The notes: a model not told the origin generated them from the sequence alone. A stretch of 64,000 nt of DNA from Sphingobium sp. CR2-8 (GCF_035818615.1 NZ_JAYKZY010000002.1:2234501-2298500); one strand, 5' to 3'. Counted from the first letter of the stretch, positions 20,157 through 29,263 are shown. Program-made: numbers and translations.

Positions 20157-20501
20157 ATGGCCGACGACTCCAAACCCGTCTATCTCCGCCTGCGTGAGAT
20201 TATCGCCGCTTCCATCCTGGATGGAGAATTTGCCGATGGCGACCTGCTGCCGTCTGTGCGCGCCTTTGCCGCGACGCAGGGGGCCAACCCGTTGACGGTC
20301 GCGAAAGCCTATCAGAGTTTTCAGGATGACGGGTTGGTGATCGTGAAGCGCGGGGTCGGCATGTTCGTCGCCGATGGCGCGACCCGCCGGCTGCGCGAGG
20401 CGGAACGCGAACGCTTTCTGGACAGCGTGTGGCCGCCGGTCGCGGCGCAGATCAGGCGGCTAGGGATCAGGCTGGACGATCTGGATCTGGCGAAGGTCTA
20501 G
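20157..20501 (+). CDS. GntR family transcriptional regulator, short YtrA-like type
   Basis: A 114-residue protein with a GntR winged helix-turn-helix in the first 75 residues (PVYLRLREIIAASIL, LPSVRAFAATQGANPLTVAKAYQ, GVGMFVAD) and only a short C-terminal tail. This fits the YtrA subfamily, which usually controls a neighbouring ABC transporter. No ABC genes lie next to it here, so its target is unknown. A GAGG site precedes the ATG. Confidence 0.88.
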   Translation: MADDSKPVYLRLREIIAASILDGEFADGDLLPSVRAFAATQGANPLTVAKAYQSFQDDGLVIVKRGVGMFVADGATRRLREAERERFLDSVWPPVAAQIRRLGIRLDDLDLAKV

Positions 20502-20525
20502 CTTGTCCATGCCCTCGCTCTGAAG

Positions 20526-20621
20526 GTTCCCCGGCGAAGGCCGGGGTCCAGTTGAGAGCGTGGAACTGGACCCCGGCCTTCGCCGGGGAACGTTCAATGT
20601 TTCTATCAATGCACGTGGCTA
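20526..20621. repeat. family A palindrome plus fragment of the composite repeat end
   Basis: The arms at 20526-20591 form a perfect-looking dyad (core CCCCGGC-gaag-GCCGGGG). It is followed at 20599-20613 by GTTTCTATCAATGCA, which matches one end of the MITE-like repeat on the minus strand. It lies between convergent genes. Confidence 0.8.
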
Positions 20622-20633
20622 TTGGCCGCACGC

Positions 20634-22673
20634 TCAAAGAGCCGCCAGCGCGTCCAGTGCTTCCTGCCGTCCGGTAAAGCCGCGCGCCGCCGCCGCGCGG
20701 CTCAGGGCCAGCTTGGCCTCTCCCTTGCGCCTGGCCGCTGCATAGGCCTGACCCAGATGCAGTTGCAGCGCGGGCGCTTGGGGCGCGAGCGCCACGGCTT
20801 TTTCCAGCAAGTCGATGGTCGCCGGTCCCTTCTCCCCCGTCCGCAGCAGGGCCCAGCCGAACATGTCGGCGGTCACGGGATTGGCGGGCATCAGGCGATA
20901 GGCATGGGCGGCATAGGCGCGGGCGGCGGAGGAATCGCCCTGTTCCAGCGCGGCGCGCGCCAGATTGGCCATCAGCACCGCGTCATTGTCGCCGATCCGG
21001 GCGCGCACGGCCTGTAGCAGGCGCAGCGCGCCGCGCCAGTCCTGCGCCTGGATCGCCATGTCGGCGGCCCAGCGCTGCGCTTCCACATCATTTGGGTTCT
21101 GGGTGAGGAACAGGGTCACGATCTGACGCGCGCGCGCCGGGTTGCCGGTGCGGGTCAGGCTGGCCGCCAGCCGCAGGGCGGCGTCACGATCGAAGCGGAT
21201 GTTGGCCGCCATTTCGTAGGCGTGCACCGCTTCAGGTGTTTGGCCCGCCGCCGCCAGCGCATCACCCCCTATCAGCCAGGCGTCCGGCGCGCCGGGATTG
21301 GCCCGATTGAGCAGGCGCGCGCGCGCGACGGCCTCCGCATTGCGGCCGGTGCTGAGTAGCGCGCGGATATAGGGGATATTGTCGCGCGCGGTCGCGGCAT
21401 CGGCCGGTGCTGGGCCGGTCGCCAGCCGATCGTCCGCCGCGCTGGCGAAGCTGTCCGCCGACGCGCGCACGGGCCAGGCGGCGCGCGTCAGCATGTCGTC
21501 GGCCATGGCGCGATCGCCCAGCGCCTCCTGCGCGCGGGCGGCCAGCGTCAGCACATAGGGATCGGCATCGCGCTGCGCCACGATGGGCGCGAGCGTGGAG
21601 GCGGCGCTGGCGAAATCGCGGTTGGCATAGAAGGCGCGGGCCAGCAGCGTGCGCGCGGTGCGATTGTCGGGTTGCGCCGCGACCAGCGGGGCGAGCGCTT
21701 CGGTGGCGAGCACGGGGTTGCCGTCGCGCAATTGCAGGACGCCGCGCAGCAGCCGGGTGGCCGGTTCGTCGTCCAGCCGCCCCTGCGTCCGGCCCAGCAG
21801 CGATCGCGCCAGATCGTCCTGCCCTGCCCGCGCGGCCATCACCGCCTGCATGATCCAGGCGCGGGGGTTGGACGGGTCGAGCGCCAGGATGCGCCGGGTG
21901 AGGCCCAGCATCCGGGCCGCCTGACCGGCATCGGCGAGCGTTGCGGCCAGTTGTTCGAGCGTGGGCACCGAATTGGGATTGGCCGCCAGCGCCTGTTCGA
22001 ACCAGGGCAAGGCGGCGGTGAGGCCATATTGGGCGCGCGTCAGTTCGCCGCGCAGGGTCAGCGCCTTTGCGCTGGCGGGGGCCAGCGCCACCGCCCGGTC
22101 GGCTGCGACGATCGCGCCGGCCTGATCCCCGGACAGGAGGCGGAAGCGGCCGATCGCGACCCAGTTTTCGGGATCGTTCGGTGTGGTCGCCAATACGCGT
22201 TCCAGCGCCGTGCGCGCACCACCCATGTCGCCCTGCGCCAAAGCGGCCTGCGCGATCACGCGGTCCGCCGCAACGGTCGATGCGGCGGGCACGTCGCGCG
22301 CCTGCGCCTCCCGCAACGCGCCTGCCGTGTCGCCTTGCAGCAACAACGCCTGCGCCATGACGATGCGCGTGTCGGCGGGCGATGCGCCCAGCGTCCGCGC
22401 GCGTTCCGCCGCCGCCTGCGCGCCCGCGCCGTCGCCCAGGTCCACGAGCGCGCGGGCCTGCGCGACATGGGCGATGGCAGAGCGGGGATTGCCCTTGATC
22501 GCGTTCATCAATTCGATGCGGGCGGTGCGTGCATCACCCCTTTCGAGCGCGGTGAGGCCACGGGTCAGCGCCGCGCTGCCGTCCCGCTCATGGCTGCGCC
22601 ATTGCCACAGGCCTGCCGCGGCCAGCGCGAGCAGGACGACAAGGGCGATCAGCAGGATACGGGCGCGTTTCAT
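20634..22673 (-). CDS. prsT: TPR-repeat protein PrsT of the exosortase (PEP-CTERM/XrtA) system
   Basis: A 679-residue protein with one N-terminal transmembrane or signal-anchor helix (residues 6-24). Tandem tetratricopeptide units follow over nearly the whole length, giving an alanine-rich helical solenoid outside the membrane. The position directly after prsK and prsR, with only 7 nt to the prsR stop, identifies it as PrsT. PrsT is a factor of unknown mechanism found in exosortase-associated exopolysaccharide clusters. The start ATG (MKRARILL) follows AAGG. The downstream side is closed by a REP palindrome. Confidence 0.83.
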   Translation of the reverse strand: MKRARILLIALVVLLALAAAGLWQWRSHERDGSAALTRGLTALERGDARTARIELMNAIKGNPRSAIAHVAQARALVDLGDGAGAQAAAERARTLGASPADTRIVMAQALLLQGDTAGALREAQARDVPAASTVAADRVIAQAALAQGDMGGARTALERVLATTPNDPENWVAIGRFRLLSGDQAGAIVAADRAVALAPASAKALTLRGELTRAQYGLTAALPWFEQALAANPNSVPTLEQLAATLADAGQAARMLGLTRRILALDPSNPRAWIMQAVMAARAGQDDLARSLLGRTQGRLDDEPATRLLRGVLQLRDGNPVLATEALAPLVAAQPDNRTARTLLARAFYANRDFASAASTLAPIVAQRDADPYVLTLAARAQEALGDRAMADDMLTRAAWPVRASADSFASAADDRLATGPAPADAATARDNIPYIRALLSTGRNAEAVARARLLNRANPGAPDAWLIGGDALAAAGQTPEAVHAYEMAANIRFDRDAALRLAASLTRTGNPARARQIVTLFLTQNPNDVEAQRWAADMAIQAQDWRGALRLLQAVRARIGDNDAVLMANLARAALEQGDSSAARAYAAHAYRLMPANPVTADMFGWALLRTGEKGPATIDLLEKAVALAPQAPALQLHLGQAYAAARRKGEAKLALSRAAAARGFTGRQEALDALAAL

Positions 22674-22680
22674 CGCGCCT

Positions 22681-24045
22681 TCAACCCTGCATCTGATATT
22701 GTTTGAGCAGGTCGTAGAGCGTCGGGCGGCTGATCCCCAGCATCTTGGCCGCGCCGGAGATATTGCCGTCGGTCCGCGCGATGGCACGACGGATGGCGCG
22801 GCGGTCGGCCATTTCGCGCGCGGCCTTGAGGTTCACGACATCGCCCCCCTCGGCCCGTTCATCATCCAGGTCGAGGTCGGCGGCGGTAATCAGCTTGCCA
22901 TCGGCCATGATGACGGCGCGCTTCATGCGGTTTTCCAGTTCGCGCACGTTGCCCGGCCAGGCCCAGGCGTCGAGCGCGGCCAGCGCGTCGGGGGCCAGCC
23001 CCTTGACCTGCGGGTTCATGTCGCGGGCGAAGCGGGTGAGGAAATGGCGCGCCAGCAGCGCCGGATCGCCGGGCCGTTCCTTGAGCGCGGGGATGCGCAC
23101 GACGATTTCGGCGAGGCGATAATAAAGGTCTTCGCGGAAGCTGCCCGCCGCGATCATCTGTTCCAGATTCTGGTGGGTGGCGCAGACGATGCGCGTGTCC
23201 ACCGCGATCGGCTGTCGCCCGCCGATCCGTTCGATCACCCGTTCCTGGAGGAAGCGCAACAGCTTGACCTGCAAGGCAAGCGGGATGTCGCCGACTTCGT
23301 CCAGGAACAGCGTGCCGCCCTGCGCCTGCTCGATCTTGCCGGGCGTCGTCTTGATCGCGCCGGTGAAAGCGCCCTTTTCATGGCCGAACAGTTCGGATTC
23401 GAGCAGCGTTTCGGGGATGGCCGCGCAATTGATCGCGACGAACGCACCATTGCGGCGGGGACTGGCGTCGTGCAGGCCCTGCGCCAGCAATTCCTTGCCA
23501 GTGCCGCTTGCGCCCAGCAGCAGGACGGACACCTGCGCGGCGGCCACCCGCTCGATCGTGCGGGCGACCTTCATCATTTCGGGCGCGCCGGAAATGATCC
23601 GGCCCAATATGCGCGCGTCGTCCGGCGCGGTTTCGGCGAGGCGCGCATTTTCGCGCTCCAGCGCGTGGACGTGGAAGGCGCGGCGGACGATCAGGCCCAG
23701 TTCGTCGATGTCGACCGGCTTTTGATAGAAATCATATGCGCCACCGGCAATCGCATCCAGTGCGCTTTCGCGCGCGCCATGGCCGGACGCGACGATGATC
23801 TTCGTATCGGGTTTGATCCGGAGCATGTCGGCCAGGGTAGCGAAGCCTTCGCTGGTGCCGTCCGGGTCCGGCGGCAGGCCAAGGTCCAGCGTCACCACGT
23901 CGGGCGTTTCCGCGCGCAGCATCTCGATCGCTTCCTGCCGGTCGCCCGCGATGAAGAGTTGATAATCCTCATAGGCCCAGCGGAGTTGCCGCTGGAGTCC
24001 CGGATCATCTTCTACGATCAGCAATTTGGGACGGGTGTCGCTCAT
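22681..24045 (-). CDS. prsR: sigma-54-dependent response regulator PrsR
   Basis: The 454-residue NtrC-type regulator has a receiver domain (VEDDPG; phospho-acceptor Asp in LDLGLP near residue 55; Lys in YQKPVD). An AAA+ domain follows with Walker A GASGTGKE, the sigma-54-contacting GAFTGA loop and Walker B LFLDEVGD. A Fis-type helix-turn-helix closes the protein (NISGAAKMLGISRPTLYDLL). PrsK should phosphorylate it, and it would then activate sigma-54 promoters for exopolysaccharide and PEP-CTERM genes. The ATG overlaps the prsK stop by one base (TGATG), indicating translational coupling. Confidence 0.92.
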   Translation of the reverse strand: MSDTRPKLLIVEDDPGLQRQLRWAYEDYQLFIAGDRQEAIEMLRAETPDVVTLDLGLPPDPDGTSEGFATLADMLRIKPDTKIIVASGHGARESALDAIAGGAYDFYQKPVDIDELGLIVRRAFHVHALERENARLAETAPDDARILGRIISGAPEMMKVARTIERVAAAQVSVLLLGASGTGKELLAQGLHDASPRRNGAFVAINCAAIPETLLESELFGHEKGAFTGAIKTTPGKIEQAQGGTLFLDEVGDIPLALQVKLLRFLQERVIERIGGRQPIAVDTRIVCATHQNLEQMIAAGSFREDLYYRLAEIVVRIPALKERPGDPALLARHFLTRFARDMNPQVKGLAPDALAALDAWAWPGNVRELENRMKRAVIMADGKLITAADLDLDDERAEGGDVVNLKAAREMADRRAIRRAIARTDGNISGAAKMLGISRPTLYDLLKQYQMQG

Positions 24046-26117
24046 CAGGCGGCCTTTTCTTGTCTATCTGTCCGGGGGGCCAGCGGCAGGCGCAGGGTGA
24101 AGCGGCTGCCCGCGCCGGGCTTGCTTTCCACCTCGATCCGGCCGCCCATCGCCTGCGCCAGGGTGCGGGCTTCGAACGCGCCAAGGCCGAAGCCCGCCGC
24201 CTTGCTGGAGGAAAAGGGTTTGAACAGGTCACGGCGGATATATTCGGCGCTCATCCCCTTGCCGCGATCGATGATCGCGACGATCGCTTCGCCGTTTTCT
24301 GTGGACAGGCGCAGGTCGACCGGGCTGTCGGGCGCGCTGGCGTCGATCGCGTTCTGGAGCAGATGGGTGACGATCTGTTCGACCCGCGCCGGATCGGCCA
24401 GAGCGGGCGGGGCGTCGCCGCTGACATGGACGGGATGCTGGCGCGCGCGGGTGCGGGCGACCTGTTGCAGCAGGTCAATGAGCGGCGTGGCGCGCGGCTC
24501 CTCCGCCCGCGCCTTGTTATGCTGTGACAGGCGGGCGAGCATGTCGTTCATCTTGCCCACCAATTCCTTGAGCGTCAGCACCATGTCGGCGCGGAAATCG
24601 GGATTGTCGGCATGGCGTTCCGCATTGCGCGACAGCAGCGACAATTGGCTGACCAGATTCTTGACGTCATGGATGATGAAGGCGAAGCGGCGGTTGAATT
24701 CCTCGAACCGTTGCGCGTCGTCCAGGGCCTGCTGGCCCTGCGCTTCGCTGATATGGGTCGCGGCCTGCCGTCCGGCGGCGCGGAGCATGTCGAAATCCTC
24801 CCAGTCCAGCCGCCGGTCGATCGGCGGGCGGGCGAGCAGCAGCGCGCCGATCAGGCGGCCATAATGGATCAGCGGAACGAGCGCCCAGGCGCGGCGATCC
24901 TGCGTCATCCAATCGGGCAGGTTCAGGGCGGCGTCGCTGCTTTTCAGACGCGCCAGATCGACGATCCAGCCGCTCTGTTCCAGATGCAGCACGGCCGCGG
25001 GCGCAATGGCATCCATTTGCGCTTGGTCGCTGCCCCAGTTCCAGTGCGTTTCGAACGCCAGCCCCCCTCGCTCGTCGCGCAGCAACAGCATCGCACCGGG
25101 GGAATCGGTGATGTCGGCCATCGCCTTGGCCACGCGCTCGCCCAGCGGCGCGGCATCCTCGCCGGGGCGGCCGATCGTGTCGCCAAAGCGCATCCATTCG
25201 GTGCGATAGTCGTAGCGGTGCTGGAAGAAATGCTTGGCGACCTGCACTTTCCACAGCGCCCGCATCTGGGGCGATGGCAGCAGCACCAGCGCGGTGACGG
25301 CGGTGAAGAAGACCGCGCCGATCTCCACCACGCGGGCATAGGGACCGGCGATCAGTTCGATCAGCACCGCCGCCGCCGTCAGCACCACGACATAAAGGCC
25401 CACGGCCACGATCGATAGCGACTGAAAGGTGATGGCGCGCGAGAGTTGCAGGCGACCGGCCATGCCCTTGCGCATGCCCACGGCGATCACGGGCGCGACC
25501 AGCGCCATCAACAGGCCGCGCAGCGCGTAAAGCTCGTTCACATGGTTGGGTGCGAACCAGCGAATTGCGTAGAGGCTGAGATCATAGGTCCACATCGCGG
25601 CCAGCGATCCCAGCAGCAACGCCACCCCGCCCCGCTCGCGCGAGGGCCAGGCGGTGTAGAGATGATGGACCAGCAAGAGGCTGCCGATCGCGGTCATCAT
25701 GCGCAGGATCAGCGAACAGGTGACGAGCGCGCGGTGCAATTCGCTGAGCGGGGACAATTGCCGCCATATGAGGTCGGTGAAGGTCTGGAGCAGCAGCAGC
25801 CCAGCGACGGCGGCATAGACGGGGCTGATCGCCGCGATCGATCCGGCCCGCCCCACCGGTCCCCGGCGCAGCATGACATAGAGAGCGAGCAGCCAGGCGG
25901 CGTTGCGGACGCTTTCGCCGATGCCCGACAGCGGTTTCGACACGCCGCCGAACGACACGTAAAGCGCCCAGCAGGAGGTCAGCAGAAGAGCGGCGGCCAG
26001 CAGGCGCGGTTCGGGCGCATCGTCGCGGCGACGGAGCAGGAAGATGCCCAGCGCCGCGAACAGCACGGCGGCGAGCGCATGGCCCCAGTCGCCGACAAAT
26101 TGCAGGAGCGCGCCCAT
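24045..26117 (-). CDS. prsK: membrane sensor histidine kinase PrsK
   Basis: A 690-residue kinase. The first 300 residues contain about eight hydrophobic helices, a GAF-like domain covers roughly 310-460, and the kinase core follows. The phospho-acceptor His is in FIIHDVKNLVSQLSLL. The ATPase domain has the N-box NAIDA, IDRGKGM and GFGLGAFEAR. This architecture, and coupling to prsR, identifies the XrtA/PEP-CTERM system kinase. The stimulus is unknown. It starts 14 nt after the sugar transferase stop, so all four genes form one operon. Confidence 0.92.
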   Translation of the reverse strand: MGALLQFVGDWGHALAAVLFAALGIFLLRRRDDAPEPRLLAAALLLTSCWALYVSFGGVSKPLSGIGESVRNAAWLLALYVMLRRGPVGRAGSIAAISPVYAAVAGLLLLQTFTDLIWRQLSPLSELHRALVTCSLILRMMTAIGSLLLVHHLYTAWPSRERGGVALLLGSLAAMWTYDLSLYAIRWFAPNHVNELYALRGLLMALVAPVIAVGMRKGMAGRLQLSRAITFQSLSIVAVGLYVVVLTAAAVLIELIAGPYARVVEIGAVFFTAVTALVLLPSPQMRALWKVQVAKHFFQHRYDYRTEWMRFGDTIGRPGEDAAPLGERVAKAMADITDSPGAMLLLRDERGGLAFETHWNWGSDQAQMDAIAPAAVLHLEQSGWIVDLARLKSSDAALNLPDWMTQDRRAWALVPLIHYGRLIGALLLARPPIDRRLDWEDFDMLRAAGRQAATHISEAQGQQALDDAQRFEEFNRRFAFIIHDVKNLVSQLSLLSRNAERHADNPDFRADMVLTLKELVGKMNDMLARLSQHNKARAEEPRATPLIDLLQQVARTRARQHPVHVSGDAPPALADPARVEQIVTHLLQNAIDASAPDSPVDLRLSTENGEAIVAIIDRGKGMSAEYIRRDLFKPFSSSKAAGFGLGAFEARTLAQAMGGRIEVESKPGAGSRFTLRLPLAPRTDRQEKAA

Positions 26118-26131
26118 CGTCCGCTATCGCC

Positions 26132-27520
26132 TCAACGCGCGCCGTCGGGCCAGAGCACGACACGCAACGTCTGGATGAGGATCAGCAGGTCGAGGAAGGG
26201 CGTGTAATTCTTGGCGTAATAGAGGTCATATTCCAGCTTGTGCCGGCTATCCTCGATCGACGCGCCATAGGGATAGTTGATCTGCGCCCAGCCGGTGATG
26301 CCGGGCTTCACCATATGGCGTTCGGCATAATAGCGCAGATGCTGTTCCAGATCCTCCACGAACTGGCGCCGTTCGGGGCGCGGGCCGACGAAGCTCATCT
26401 CGCCCTTCAGCACGGTCCAGGTCTGCGGCAGTTCATCGATGCGCAGCTTGCGCAGCCAATAGCCCAGGCGGGTGATGCGCGGATCGTCCTTTTCCGCCCA
26501 GACCGCCTGGCCGTCGACCTCGGCATCCAGCCGCATGGTGCGCAGCTTCACGATCCAGAATTCCTGGCCGAACAGGCCGACGCGCTGCTGCCGGTAGAAA
26601 GCCGGTCCCTTGCTGTCCATCTTCACCAGGATCGCGGCGAGCAGGATGATGGGGCCGGTCAGCGCCAGCAGGATCGAACTGGCGACGATGTCGAACAGGC
26701 GCTTGGCGAAGCTGGAGATGCGGCGACCGGCGGAAAACCCATCGGAAAAGATCAGCCAGCTGGGATTGACGCTGGCCAGGTCAACGCGGCCCGTTTCCCG
26801 TTCCAGGAAGGTGGACAGGTCGTTGACATGGACGCCCGTGGTCTTGATCCGCAACAGGTCAGACATGGGGATGGCGTTGCGGCGTTCCTCCAAAGCGAGC
26901 ACCACTTCGCTGGCGTTCAGACGCACGACGAAGTCGGACAGGTTGAAGACGGCGTCGCGATTGATTGCTTCGGGGATCACCTGCGGCCCGTCATTCATCG
27001 CGATGAAACCGACCACCAGGAAGCCCGCGCCGCGCTTGCTTTCCAGCGCCTTGATCCGGTTGGCGCGATTGCCCGCGCCCAGCACGACCAGCCGCCGCTT
27101 GAACGCTTCGCCGCCCAGCATCGAACCCAGCAGCAGGCGCACCAGCACGAGGAGGCCCATGGCGAGGCCCATGGCGTAGAGCGAATTGGATCGCCACAGG
27201 GTCATGCCCGGCAACAGGAAGTAGAGAACCGACAGGAAGATGACGCCCAGCGACACCGCGACCAGCAGGCGCGCGAAGGCGAAGCGGATCGATTGCAGCG
27301 CTTCGGGACCGTAGACGCCGACCGCGATCATGCCCGTCTGGATCGCGATGGCGAAGCTGAGCAGCGGCCCGATGCGCGTCATGACATGGTCGACATCCAT
27401 GCCGATCTGATGCGCGCGCAAGACCCAGCCCCCCTCCGCCGCGCAAAGCAGCAGCGCGAAATCGAGCAGGCCCAGCAGCAGCACCGCATGCGGCACATAA
27501 TGTTTGAACAACCTGATCAT
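26132..27520 (-). CDS. exopolysaccharide sugar transferase, TIGR03013 (XrtA/PEP-CTERM associated)
   Basis: A 462-residue polyprenyl-phosphate sugar-1-phosphate transferase (undecaprenyl-phosphate glycosyltransferase). Four or five N-terminal membrane helices precede a Rossmann-like domain (VVLGAGNRA). The catalytic C-terminal bacterial sugar transferase domain follows, with KMDSKGPAFYRQQRVG, KLRTM and GWAQINYPYG. It should load the first sugar on the lipid carrier for exopolysaccharide synthesis. It is the first gene of the operon with prsK-prsR-prsT. The ATG at 27520 is used; an in-frame GTG at 27526 lies closer to an AGGA site. Confidence 0.9.
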   Translation of the reverse strand: MIRLFKHYVPHAVLLLGLLDFALLLCAAEGGWVLRAHQIGMDVDHVMTRIGPLLSFAIAIQTGMIAVGVYGPEALQSIRFAFARLLVAVSLGVIFLSVLYFLLPGMTLWRSNSLYAMGLAMGLLVLVRLLLGSMLGGEAFKRRLVVLGAGNRANRIKALESKRGAGFLVVGFIAMNDGPQVIPEAINRDAVFNLSDFVVRLNASEVVLALEERRNAIPMSDLLRIKTTGVHVNDLSTFLERETGRVDLASVNPSWLIFSDGFSAGRRISSFAKRLFDIVASSILLALTGPIILLAAILVKMDSKGPAFYRQQRVGLFGQEFWIVKLRTMRLDAEVDGQAVWAEKDDPRITRLGYWLRKLRIDELPQTWTVLKGEMSFVGPRPERRQFVEDLEQHLRYYAERHMVKPGITGWAQINYPYGASIEDSRHKLEYDLYYAKNYTPFLDLLILIQTLRVVLWPDGAR

Positions 27521-27863
27521 CGTCACGCATATCCTGCTGGCGGCCGGGTTGGCGCCTTCACCGGGCCGGCGTTTCTTACACGGGATGTAAGATTATCCGA
27601 CAGTGCGCGCACCCTGCCCGTAAATGGCAAAGAAATGCTGAATCGATGTGGAGATGCAGTAGGGCACGCGCTGGCGTTCGTATCGCCCATATCCGGTCAT
27701 GGCGATATAGAGACCTTTGATAGCCTTGGCTTTTTTAACGCTGAACGAGGCACGAGGTGGAACCTGTTCCGACAGACAGCTTCACAGTTGGAACCGGAAT
27801 GCAGCTATCTGCACCGCCGCGTCGTTTCTTTCGATCGTCGCCCACCGGCAGCGATGACGAAAC
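27521..27863. other. intergenic region upstream of the sugar transferase operon
   Basis: I see no convincing gene in this 343-bp stretch. It should hold the operon promoter. A dyad around GGAACCTGTTCC (27759-27770) is present. No GG-N10-GC sigma-54 element was found. Confidence 0.5.
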
Positions 27864-27955
27864 ATACTATGATGCGATGATGCTGACCCATAAGGCAGTT
27901 GCCCGGCGTAGGCCGGGGAACAACTGACTATATGTTCCTATCAATGCAACTTGGT
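27864..27955 (-). repeat. MITE-like composite repeat, copy 2
   Basis: The minus strand reads ACCAAGTTGCATTGATAG...hairpin...GGTCAGCATCATCGCAT...ATAGTAT, sharing both ends with the copies at 46526-46620 and 55740-55872. The central hairpin here is a short family A core. Confidence 0.88.
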
Positions 27956-27978
27956 GTTGTGGAACCCGTCGGCTAATT

Positions 27979-28242
27979 TCAGCGATCGTTACGGAATTTG
28001 TCGGCCGCATTTTGGGCGGCGTCGCTCACGACCCTGGCAGCATCGTCGATCGACCCGGCGGCCTGCGTCACCTTGTAGGCCTGGCGATCGCCCCGCCTTT
28101 CATTGGTGAGATAGAAAAAGGCTATGGCCAGCACGAGCGCGAGGGCCACCAAAGCAAAGACGACGCCGTTTCCGTGCGGGCGTCGAACGACCGATATATG
28201 GGGCGGTCGTCCGTCTCGCGGTCCGGTAGGCCTGTCAGCCAT
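27979..28242 (-). CDS. small single-pass membrane protein under a predicted EcfG promoter
   Basis: An 87-residue protein with a basic N-terminus (RRPHGNG), one transmembrane helix (VVFALVALALVLAIAFFYL, about residues 27-45) and a charged C-terminal region with alanine-rich helix (DDAARVVSDAAQNAADKF). I do not recognise a family. An AAGGAG site precedes the ATG, and a GGAAC-N17-CGTT promoter starts about 50 nt upstream. It lies directly downstream of ecfG, so it is probably a direct member of the general stress regulon. Confidence 0.8.
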   Translation of the reverse strand: MADRPTGPRDGRPPHISVVRRPHGNGVVFALVALALVLAIAFFYLTNERRGDRQAYKVTQAAGSIDDAARVVSDAAQNAADKFRNDR

Positions 28243-28266
28243 GATAGCTCTCCTTCACGCCGGATA

Positions 28267-28292
28267 AACGGTCGACATGAAGCGAACGTTCC
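28267..28292 (-). promoter_or_regulatory. predicted EcfG promoter, upstream of the 87-aa membrane protein
   Basis: Minus strand GGAAC (28292-28288), 17-nt spacer, CGTT (28270-28267). Both boxes match the general stress consensus exactly. Confidence 0.75.
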
Positions 28293-28298
28293 AGCCGA

Positions 28299-28937
28299 TC
28301 AATGGTCGTCGGCAGTACGTCCACGGCTGAGGCGATCGACGTCGTCCATGATTTCGTCCAGCACGGCCGTGTCGGTCGTCACCTGGGTCCGGCGCGATGG
28401 CAGATCGCCGCTTTCCAATATCTGTTCCAGCGCAGCACGACCACGCGCGACGCGGCTTTTGATAGTGCCGACGGCGACGCCGCAAATTTCCGCTGCTTCT
28501 TCATAGGCAAAGCCGCCCGCGCCCACCAGGATCAGCGCTTCGCGCTGGGGCTGGGGCAGTTGGAGAAGCGCGCGCTGCATATCGGACAATTCGACATGCT
28601 TGTCCTGACCCGCCGGCGCCGCGAGGATGCGTTCCGCCGTCAGATCGTCCCAATCGCCACGAAAGCGCGACCGGCGCATCTGCGAGAGATAATGGTTGCG
28701 CAGGATGATGAAGGTCCAGGCGCGCATATTGGTGCCCGCCTGAAAGCGGTTACGCGCCGCCCATGCCTTGAGCAGGGTTTCCTGCACGAGATCGTCGGCG
28801 ACGTCGCGATTGCCCGAGAGCGATCGGCCAAAGGCGCGCAGATGCGGGATGACCGCCGCTAGCTCACGCTTAAAGTCGGTATCGGACAGCGCCGCGCGTT
28901 CTTCTATGCCGTTGATCGCGTCAACGTCGTCATCCAT
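28299..28937 (-). CDS. ecfG: general stress response ECF sigma factor EcfG
   Basis: The 212-residue ECF sigma factor has region 2 (FGRSLSGNRDVADDLVQETLLKAW, then MRAWTFIILRNHYLSQMRR) and region 4 (LPQPQREALILVGAGGFAYEEAAEICGVAVGTIKSRVARGR). The acidic N-terminus and spacing match the EcfG family (ECF15). It directs RNA polymerase to GGAAC-N16/17-CGTT promoters once NepR is sequestered by phosphorylated PhyR, encoded next door. The ATG of MDDDVDAIN was chosen. A 43-aa ORF with its own EcfG promoter lies just upstream and may be co-transcribed, giving autoregulation. Confidence 0.93.
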   Translation of the reverse strand: MDDDVDAINGIEERAALSDTDFKRELAAVIPHLRAFGRSLSGNRDVADDLVQETLLKAWAARNRFQAGTNMRAWTFIILRNHYLSQMRRSRFRGDWDDLTAERILAAPAGQDKHVELSDMQRALLQLPQPQREALILVGAGGFAYEEAAEICGVAVGTIKSRVARGRAALEQILESGDLPSRRTQVTTDTAVLDEIMDDVDRLSRGRTADDH

Positions 28938-29056
28938 GGGAATACCCCCCGTGCCGGAATCCGCCCTCGCCGCATGAATCGACGTCGTCAAAGCCATAAG
29001 TGCATCCGTACCCTAAAACGATCACTGACAAACGACCAACTTTCCGCTTCGACGCC

Positions 29057-29188
29057 CTACAGCCATAGAAGCAGCAGCATGGCGATCACGGCCAGAGCCA
29101 GCGAGATACCGAGCACATATCGCACATTGTGGTTCGTCACGCCTGCGCGTGCATCATCCGTGGCGACATGCTGTTCCTGCGTGACCAT
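29057..29188 (-). CDS. 43-residue single-pass membrane peptide between phyR and ecfG
   Basis: This short frame begins at an ATG with a good GGGAGA ribosome site 6 nt upstream. It encodes a polar N-terminal half (MVTQEQHVATDDARAG) and a C-terminal hydrophobic helix (LGISLALAVIAMLLLLWL). A consensus EcfG promoter (29218-29242) lies 30 nt before it. The combination of promoter, ribosome site and membrane helix supports a real gene. Position between phyR and ecfG suggests a stress-induced role. No homologue is recognised, and it could also serve as the leader of ecfG. Confidence 0.7.
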   Translation of the reverse strand: MVTQEQHVATDDARAGVTNHNVRYVLGISLALAVIAMLLLLWL

Positions 29189-29217
29189 GACGGGTCTCCC
29201 GATCGTTACGCATCATT

Positions 29218-29242
29218 AACGCAGCGATCCGATCGGGGTTCC
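29218..29242 (-). promoter_or_regulatory. predicted EcfG promoter, upstream of the 43-aa ORF and ecfG
   Basis: Minus strand GGAAC (29242-29238), 16-nt spacer, CGTT (29221-29218): an exact match to the general stress consensus. Confidence 0.8.
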
Positions 29243-29263
29243 GTATATTAATAGTCGGCCGGT

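Noticed and set aside
27620..27645. Sigma-54 promoter (TGGCA...TGC) upstream of the prs operon
   Set aside because: The GG to GC distance is 9, not 10, and it lies on the plus strand, away from the operon direction.
27744..27770. EcfG-like promoter (GGAAC and CGTT on the minus strand)
   Set aside because: The spacer is 18 nt, outside the 16-17 nt range, and the boxes lie more than 200 nt from the next start.
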